From positions 1 through 64,000 of the IMG/VR virus record IMGVR_UViG_3300028829_004004: DNA of 64,000 nt; one strand, given 5' to 3'. This DNA comes from a virus. Positions 59,935 to 64,000 of this stretch are shown in pieces (the first letter of the stretch is position 1; each line of letters begins with the position of its first letter). Under the pieces are notes generated by a model. It did not search any database. It was given only the letters and a program-made list of their open reading frames with translations, and was not told where the DNA came from. The position numbers and the translations under genes are program-made.

Positions 59935-60057
59935 ATGGAAGTAACACTAAATGCAAACGTTTGCATGAGCCTATCCTGCGCTAGAGCGGGGTTGCAGCCG
60001 ACGCGCCATGATTGTAAGGGATCTCTCGAGTACGGGAGCCACAAGCCCCATCTCTAA
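59935..60057 (+). CDS. Possible tiny protein over a palindrome
   Basis: A 40-residue frame beginning MEVTLNANVC, three Cys and a basic end. It may be an accident of reading through the palindrome at 59952-59965. Weakly supported. Confidence 0.25.
   Translation: MEVTLNANVCMSLSCARAGLQPTRHDCKGSLEYGSHKPHL
59952..59965. promoter_or_regulatory. Dispersed palindrome site 16
   Basis: Perfect 14-bp copy just after a small gene ends; only 304 bases from site 17, the closest pair in the window. Confidence 0.8.
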
Positions 60058-60094
60058 TGCGCAAGAAAGTGTTAATAAATTAGCTTTTAATGGC

Positions 60095-60122
60095 TTTATT
60101 GCTCATTAACCGCCATTATAAT
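60095..60122 (+). promoter_or_regulatory. Possible rightward promoter
   Basis: TTTATT (60095-60100) and a perfect TATAAT (60117-60122) are 16 bases apart in a gene-poor stretch. The -35 box is poor. Confidence 0.35.
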
Positions 60123-60165
60123 AGCGATATGGAGGATTCGCATAGGGTGCCTGTGTGATGAGTGT

Positions 60166-60288
60166 ATGAAGTGTGAGTGGAAAGACGATGTCCGCACAGA
60201 ATGGCAGGATACTTGGGAAGAAGCATTAGAACAGTGGGAAGAGATGATGGCAGAATGCAAACGTTTGCAACCAGAGAAACTAGGATGA
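60166..60288 (+). CDS. Tiny acidic protein
   Basis: 40 residues from the ATG at 60166 with many Glu and Trp. In frame upstream lies CLCDECMKC, a tight Cys cluster, and GGAGG at 60131, but no standard start codon precedes it, so the true start is unclear. Includes a palindrome read as CKRLQ. Ends overlapping the next ATG. Confidence 0.4.
   Translation: MKCEWKDDVRTEWQDTWEEALEQWEEMMAECKRLQPEKLG
60256..60269. promoter_or_regulatory. Dispersed palindrome site 17 (in a tiny gene)
   Basis: Perfect 14-bp copy, 16 bases before the next ATG (60285). Confidence 0.8.
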
Positions 60289-60401
60289 AAACTGATAGAA
60301 TAGAACTCACTGAGTACAAAGACTTCCGCATAGGCAGCATCATCCAATCCTACTTCAAAGGATACCCGCGCCCGCATATACCACATCTCCCCAGCAGGTG
60401 A
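60285..60401 (+). CDS. Tiny protein, unknown
   Basis: 38 residues, overlapping the previous stop (ATGA), with Pro and Arg in the last third. Nothing recognisable. Confidence 0.35.
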   Translation: MKTDRIELTEYKDFRIGSIIQSYFKGYPRPHIPHLPSR

Positions 60402-60430
60402 ACCTAACAGATAAACACTAGAGAACACAG

Positions 60431-60649
60431 ATGAATAACCTAGATAAAAGCGGGTGGCGCGAAGTCACCCCTAGACTAGTCAATACCTTCTATGACACCG
60501 CCCCACCCTATTGCAGACAATGTAAAGAGGAGATTCCTGAATCAACACTAGTCACTATAGATACAGATGGTTTGCACGACGGCGGCTTTGTCTGTACTAC
60601 ATGTACAGAAGCAATATTAGATAAGATCCGCCAGAACTTCAACCTATGA
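60431..60649 (+). CDS. Small zinc-ribbon protein
   Basis: A 72-residue protein with CRQC and CTTC, a zinc-ribbon pair, and a short C-terminal helix. Overlaps the next start (ATGA). Confidence 0.55.
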   Translation: MNNLDKSGWREVTPRLVNTFYDTAPPYCRQCKEEIPESTLVTIDTDGLHDGGFVCTTCTEAILDKIRQNFNL

Positions 60650-60720
60650 ATACTACTGAAGACACCGACTGCGATAGCTGTGGCGATGGTTATCCATCGC
60701 AAGAACAAGGGGAAGGCTGA
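60646..60720 (+). CDS. Very small Cys-pair peptide
   Basis: 24 residues with CDSCGDG, between two Cys-rich genes, overlapping both. May be a peptide or only a coupling frame. Confidence 0.3.
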   Translation: MNTTEDTDCDSCGDGYPSQEQGEG

Positions 60721-61067
60721 TGCACCAAGTACTTTGCGATACATGTGGCGCTGTTTGGGGCAAAGAAGATCGGGAGTCGCTATATCTCGTGAGTCCCACC
60801 ATGCAGACCGTGTACGGGATTGACGCTTGGCCTCAATTCGGATGGAAGGGAGACCAATGCAATGCCTGCGTTCACAAGGCGATGGAAGACATTCGATTGG
60901 TCGATGAGCGCGAGATGGACACGCTTCGCTACGGCTGGAAGGAAGAGCGTGAGCGTCGGCTGAATGCGGATGAGCCAATTCTGCCTGTTTTCAGGGCGAC
61001 GGATAACGACAAGAACAACTGCGAGCGAAGCGAGTCTGTTGATTCGATTTGTTCGGATAAGGAGTAA
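60720..61067 (+). CDS. Small Cys-rich protein
   Basis: A 115-residue protein opening LCDTCGAVWG and having CNACVHKA, a zinc ribbon, then a charged helical end. Base composition changes around here (see findings). Confidence 0.55.
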   Translation: MHQVLCDTCGAVWGKEDRESLYLVSPTMQTVYGIDAWPQFGWKGDQCNACVHKAMEDIRLVDEREMDTLRYGWKEERERRLNADEPILPVFRATDNDKNNCERSESVDSICSDKE

Positions 61068-61074
61068 TACGAAT

Positions 61075-61233
61075 ATGGACATCACAGGAAAAACCATCAC
61101 CAAAGTCACCGAGATGAAAAAACCGGAATACGACGATACCGGCTGGCTTAAGATCGACTTCACGGACGGGACTCACTGCGTCATCTATGCCGGATACTTC
61201 GGATACACGGGAAAGTCAGAAGACGAGGGATGA
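61075..61233 (+). CDS. Small hypothetical protein
   Basis: 52 residues, DITGKTITKVTEM with beta strands and a YFGYTG turn. Its end overlaps the next ATG. Unknown. Confidence 0.45.
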   Translation: MDITGKTITKVTEMKKPEYDDTGWLKIDFTDGTHCVIYAGYFGYTGKSEDEG

Positions 61234-61466
61234 AGCACTCCCCCACGCCATATTTGACATGTGACAACTGCTCGCGCAAGATCGAGTGCCATGATAACGG
61301 GCACATGAAATACCCCATCGCGACAAAGGGAAAAATAGATGGTCCTGAAGGGTGGTATACGGTGGAATTCCATATAGGTGACAAGCTGTGGGATTTCTGT
61401 TCACTCAAGTGCGGTTCTAAATTCTTAGGCCGTAAGCATGAACACCAAAAAAAGGTGCGTGGATGA
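61230..61466 (+). CDS. Small zinc-binding protein
   Basis: A 78-residue protein with CDNCSRKI and CSLKCG, likely one zinc site, and a basic tail. Overlaps both neighbours by 4 bases. Confidence 0.5.
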   Translation: MKHSPTPYLTCDNCSRKIECHDNGHMKYPIATKGKIDGPEGWYTVEFHIGDKLWDFCSLKCGSKFLGRKHEHQKKVRG

Positions 61467-61696
61467 AGGAGGCATGGATAGGAACCGGAGTCGCAGAGTT
61501 TCGCTGCAACGCATGCGGACGGGTTGTTACACGCAATCTCGGATGGAAAACGTGGCACCCTAGTCACTGCGGTGCCATGGATAGACATGCGCGTCTGTAT
61601 CGGATATCAGCGCCAGCAAGAGAAGATAACGCGGCCATCTGCGCGGATGCGCAGAATGGGCCTGGTTATCGAAACTCAGAACAAGGAGAGGACTGA
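61463..61696 (+). CDS. Small zinc-binding protein
   Basis: A 77-residue protein with CNACGR then Cys/His residues (HPSHC). It belongs to the run of ATGA-coupled small genes. Confidence 0.45.
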   Translation: MKEAWIGTGVAEFRCNACGRVVTRNLGWKTWHPSHCGAMDRHARLYRISAPAREDNAAICADAQNGPGYRNSEQGED

Positions 61697-61697
61697 G

Positions 61698-61883
61698 ATG
61701 CAGCCCATGGGACGCAAACCTGTGAAATTCCCCGGAAAGCGTGACTGTCACCCTCCGAAAGGTCTTGTGAACTGGTGGGAGGCCGATTTCGGGAACGGGG
61801 AGAACAAGAAATCTGCCCGACAAGAAGCGAAGCAGGCAATACGAAATCAAGAGGAAGAGTATAACGACGAGGTCCAGCCATGA
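61698..61883 (+). CDS. Small basic protein
   Basis: 61 residues from the ATG at 61698 with a GGAGAGGACTGAG Shine-Dalgarno region. Contains WWEADFGNGE and a basic helix. Unknown. Confidence 0.45.
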   Translation: MQPMGRKPVKFPGKRDCHPPKGLVNWWEADFGNGENKKSARQEAKQAIRNQEEEYNDEVQP

Positions 61884-62173
61884 GCGATAGCGAACTGGCT
61901 GCACCTCTTTGTTATGCCGAGGTCTACGTACATCGGCATTTCGCAACACATCAGCCGATTGATATTGACGTGTTCAGGTGGAGCGGCGACAGATACATGT
62001 TGGGCGTTCTTGAAGAAACCGAAATTGGTGATCTTGAGGACTGCTTACTTGGGCTGCCAACCGAGCAGGCAATCAGTGTGAAGATCACCTTCGCTCGCGA
62101 GGACGAATCCTTGGACGGTCCGCCAGTGTGGGCATATTACGTGGAGTCAATCACTCAATCGGAGAAGTCGTGA
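61880..62173 (+). CDS. Small acidic protein
   Basis: A 97-residue acidic protein with mixed helix and strand; overlaps the next start. Unknown. Confidence 0.45.
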   Translation: MSDSELAAPLCYAEVYVHRHFATHQPIDIDVFRWSGDRYMLGVLEETEIGDLEDCLLGLPTEQAISVKITFAREDESLDGPPVWAYYVESITQSEKS

Positions 62174-62436
62174 TGCAGTACGAGGGCAAACTCTATGGGA
62201 AGGTCGGCCGCAAATACTTCCCGCTCGAAATGGATTCCGCTGACGTTGACGTGCTCAAGCGCGCGTTGGCCGATTGGCTGGATTGCTGGGATACGCCCGA
62301 CGAATGGATGAGGTGTCGCAACAACGCGAAAATTGCGCTTGGTCGCTCGGCCGACCCTACGGAATATACCTGGCCAGATAACGACCAGCTCTGCTCGAAT
62401 GAGCAGCAGCGGCTGGTTGGCGAGGTGTCGGAATGA
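62173..62436 (+). CDS. Small hypothetical protein
   Basis: 87 residues from the ATG at 62173, which overlaps the previous TGA. Starts with a beta hairpin (YEGKLYGKVGRKYF), then a helical acidic part with WLDCWDTPDEWM. Unknown. Confidence 0.5.
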   Translation: MQYEGKLYGKVGRKYFPLEMDSADVDVLKRALADWLDCWDTPDEWMRCRNNAKIALGRSADPTEYTWPDNDQLCSNEQQRLVGEVSE

Positions 62437-62643
62437 GCGGCAATCACGTAATGGGCGAGGTGTGGGCATCCGCCGATAGCCGCACGGTTGCGCTCTTTGA
62501 GGTGCATCCACGCGGTACCAATCAACGACGAAGAGGCACACGGCCATTGGCGGCACATTGCGACCTTGACGCCGGGGGAACTCTGTGCCGCGATTTTGGC
62601 GGCTGCTGAAGCAAAAGCTAACAACCGGATATCCGAACAATGA
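62433..62643 (+). pseudogene. Small gene with a likely frameshift
   Basis: The ATG at 62433 overlaps the previous stop, and the next gene start overlaps a TGA at 62641-62643, yet no single frame spans both. The first frame stops at 62609. The second has a good-looking end (HWRHIATLTPGELCAAILA) but no start. The 211-base length is one more than a multiple of three, which fits a one-base insertion near 62510-62530. Confidence 0.5.
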
Positions 62644-62879
62644 CTGACTACGAAAAGGCAAAAGCTGCGGGACTGACGCAAGTTGACCGATGGGGTGAGG
62701 GCAAAGAACATCACCCTATGTCAGAGAGAATCGCCAACTTCCTTGTGGATCACGATTATCACGACTATGGGGATTATTTTTGCTGGAAGTTGGGAGGCGA
62801 TGGGGACAATGGCGAGACGCTCGCCTTCCAGATGGATGCTTTTTTTGAACTTCTGGATAACGCCAAGGATCTCCCATGA
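62640..62879 (+). CDS. Small hypothetical protein
   Basis: A 79-residue acidic protein with many aromatics (HDYHDYGDYFCWKLGG). Overlaps the methyltransferase start by 4 bases. Unknown. Confidence 0.5.
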   Translation: MTDYEKAKAAGLTQVDRWGEGKEHHPMSERIANFLVDHDYHDYGDYFCWKLGGDGDNGETLAFQMDAFFELLDNAKDLP

Positions 62880-63616
62880 CTGAACGAGGAACGAGAGAAG
62901 GCATTGGCGAGCATCCGCTTGTTCTGCTTGACCTGTTTTGCTGCGAAGGTGGAGCGGGCGAGGGCTATCGACGGGCGGGGTTCGACGTGGTGGGCGTGGA
63001 CATCGAAGATAAAAGTGGGCGCAACCCGCACCGCTTTATTCAAGGTGAAGCGTTGGAATATCTCGCCGCACACGGTCACGAATACGACATCATTCACGCT
63101 AGCCCGCCTTGCCAAAGTTACAGCAAGAACCTGAAACACATGGCCGCACCGAAACCGATGCTGATCGAGCCGACAATAGAACTCCTAAAAAGCACGGGGA
63201 AACCGTGGATCATGGAGAACGTCGATGGCGCACCGCTAGCGACCAGAAGTGAAAACGGCAGGCATGGCGTCGTCCTCTGCGGAACGATGTTCGGAAAGCG
63301 TGTTTACCGACATCGGATCTTTGAAACCTCGTTCCCGATTGTAGCGCCTCGCCCGTGCGACCACTCACGGAAGGCAATGAACCCTTTCAAGCACGAAGGA
63401 TGGTATCGAATCCGTGAGGAGTTCGGGACGGAACACACGCCCGAGAAAGTGTGGCGGCTAGAAATGGGCTTGCCTTGGATGAGCAAGCAGGGAGCAAGGG
63501 AAGCCGTGCCGCCCGTGTTCACGGAATACGTGGGGCGTGAATTTTTGAAGCAGAACGCCGAGATCAGCGGCTTGTCCGCTGCATCGGCTGGTTATCAATC
63601 GCAGGGAGAAGACTGA
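62876..63616 (+). CDS. dcm: DNA cytosine C5-methyltransferase
   Basis: A 246-residue enzyme. LDLFCCEGGAGEG is SAM motif I, VDIE follows, and ASPPCQS near 75-81 (Cys79) is the catalytic motif. ENV-like MENVDG is motif VI, and RHRIFE is present. The middle is short, so the target-recognition region is small, which is common for phage orphan methyltransferases. It would protect phage DNA from restriction; no paired nuclease is seen. Confidence 0.85.
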   Translation: MTERGTREGIGEHPLVLLDLFCCEGGAGEGYRRAGFDVVGVDIEDKSGRNPHRFIQGEALEYLAAHGHEYDIIHASPPCQSYSKNLKHMAAPKPMLIEPTIELLKSTGKPWIMENVDGAPLATRSENGRHGVVLCGTMFGKRVYRHRIFETSFPIVAPRPCDHSRKAMNPFKHEGWYRIREEFGTEHTPEKVWRLEMGLPWMSKQGAREAVPPVFTEYVGREFLKQNAEISGLSAASAGYQSQGED

Positions 63617-63831
63617 TGGGAACCGGACAGAGAAAGGCGCGGGAGGATGAGGAAGACTATATCGACTTATGTGAGAGGTTTGGTGAGGTAGTACAAACCA
63701 AAACCACTGTCGTAGGTGGAGGATGGGGACGGCGGGTCACTTTTGTAGACTGTTATGGTTCGCATGCATCTGAGTTGAGCCGTAGAGCTAACGCGGCCAT
63801 CTCAGACAGAAATCTGCGTGGCGACACGTAG
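63616..63831 (+). CDS. Small hypothetical protein
   Basis: A 71-residue protein with a Gly-rich strand pair (TTVVGGGWGRRVTF). Touches the methyltransferase stop by one base. Unknown. Confidence 0.45.
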   Translation: MGTGQRKAREDEEDYIDLCERFGEVVQTKTTVVGGGWGRRVTFVDCYGSHASELSRRANAAISDRNLRGDT

Positions 63832-63847
63832 CTGGAATACAACAAAA

Positions 63848-63930
63848 GACACGGTAGCTCAGGGCATTTAGTGGTAGAGCACCCGAGACTAATCGGAGAG
63901 GTCGTAGGTTCGAGTCCTACCCGTGTCTCC
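63848..63930 (+). tRNA. tRNA-like gene with CUA at the anticodon position
   Basis: The acceptor arms GACACGG/CCGTGTC, a D arm GCTC/GAGC and a TTCGAGT T-loop with GTAGG/CCTAC all fit. Counting from the T arm, bases 63889-63891 (CTA) are in the anticodon place, which would read UAG. But the anticodon stem pairs only if slipped by one (CCGA/TCGG), leaving a six-base loop, and base 33 is A instead of T. CCA is not encoded. It is a defective, unusual or suppressor tRNA. Confidence 0.6.
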
Positions 63931-63982
63931 TTTGTATTTCCGCCAAGAGCCTAAGCAACCATGATGACACCCTTTAAGCATT

Positions 63983-63996
63983 TGCAAACGTTTGCA
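63983..63996. promoter_or_regulatory. Dispersed palindrome site 18
   Basis: Perfect 14-bp copy after the tRNA-like gene, near the window end. Confidence 0.85.
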
Positions 63997-64000
63997 TAGC

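Noticed and set aside
63848-63930. Whole-genome UAG recoding
   Set aside because: Several genes end at UAG immediately before the next start (for example at 55987), so UAG works as a normal stop in this window.

Overview
The window reads as most or all of a double-stranded DNA tailed bacteriophage with a long, probably non-contractile tail. It carries large and small terminase, portal, HK97-type protease and capsid genes, connector genes, a tail tube gene, tail-assembly chaperones with a -1 slippery site, a 1455-residue tape measure protein and several serine-rich tail or fibre proteins. It also carries its own replisome: family A DNA polymerase, DnaG-type primase, DnaB-type helicase, loader, SSB, RecA and a UvsW-like helicase. 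Shine-Dalgarno sites and stop/start overlaps show a bacterial host. Nothing seen fixes the host genus. No integrase, repressor or convincing endolysin was found.

Layout. (1) 1-3.4 kb, rightward: a small gene, a methyltransferase, a virion-like protein and a metallophosphoesterase, separated by terminators. (2) 3.6-18 kb, leftward: recombination and replication genes mixed with a sulfotransferase, a GalE-like epimerase and a glycosyltransferase. (3) 18-33 kb, leftward: a baseplate/tail protein, a block of glycosyltransferases, serine-rich tail proteins and the tape measure gene. (4) 33-50 kb, leftward: chaperones, tail tube, connectors, a three-domain glycosyltransferase, capsid, protease with nested scaffold, portal, terminase and a run of small unknown genes. 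(5) 49.8-50.4 kb: a gene-poor stretch packed with inverted repeats at the hub between the leftward and rightward halves. (6) 50.7-63.8 kb, rightward: sulfotransferases, APS kinase, a sigma-like factor, ThyX, many very small genes (often Cys-rich) and a cytosine DNA methyltransferase. A tRNA-like gene with a CUA-type anticodon position lies at the end.

Two themes stand out. First, the 12-bp palindrome GCAAACGTTTGC occurs 18 times perfectly, with three one-base variants, spread through nearly the whole window. It sits both between genes and inside genes in all three codon registers, so the constraint is on DNA rather than protein. It matches the core of LacI-family operators such as the PurR box, and it recalls dispersed stoperator- or parS-type sites. 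Second, the phage carries a large surface-chemistry toolkit: APS kinase, three sulfotransferases, at least seven glycosyltransferase-like proteins and GalE. Several sit directly downstream of tail genes with long polyserine tracts. I infer a phage-encoded route for glycosylating, and perhaps sulfating, its own virion. That is a hypothesis, not something the sequence proves.
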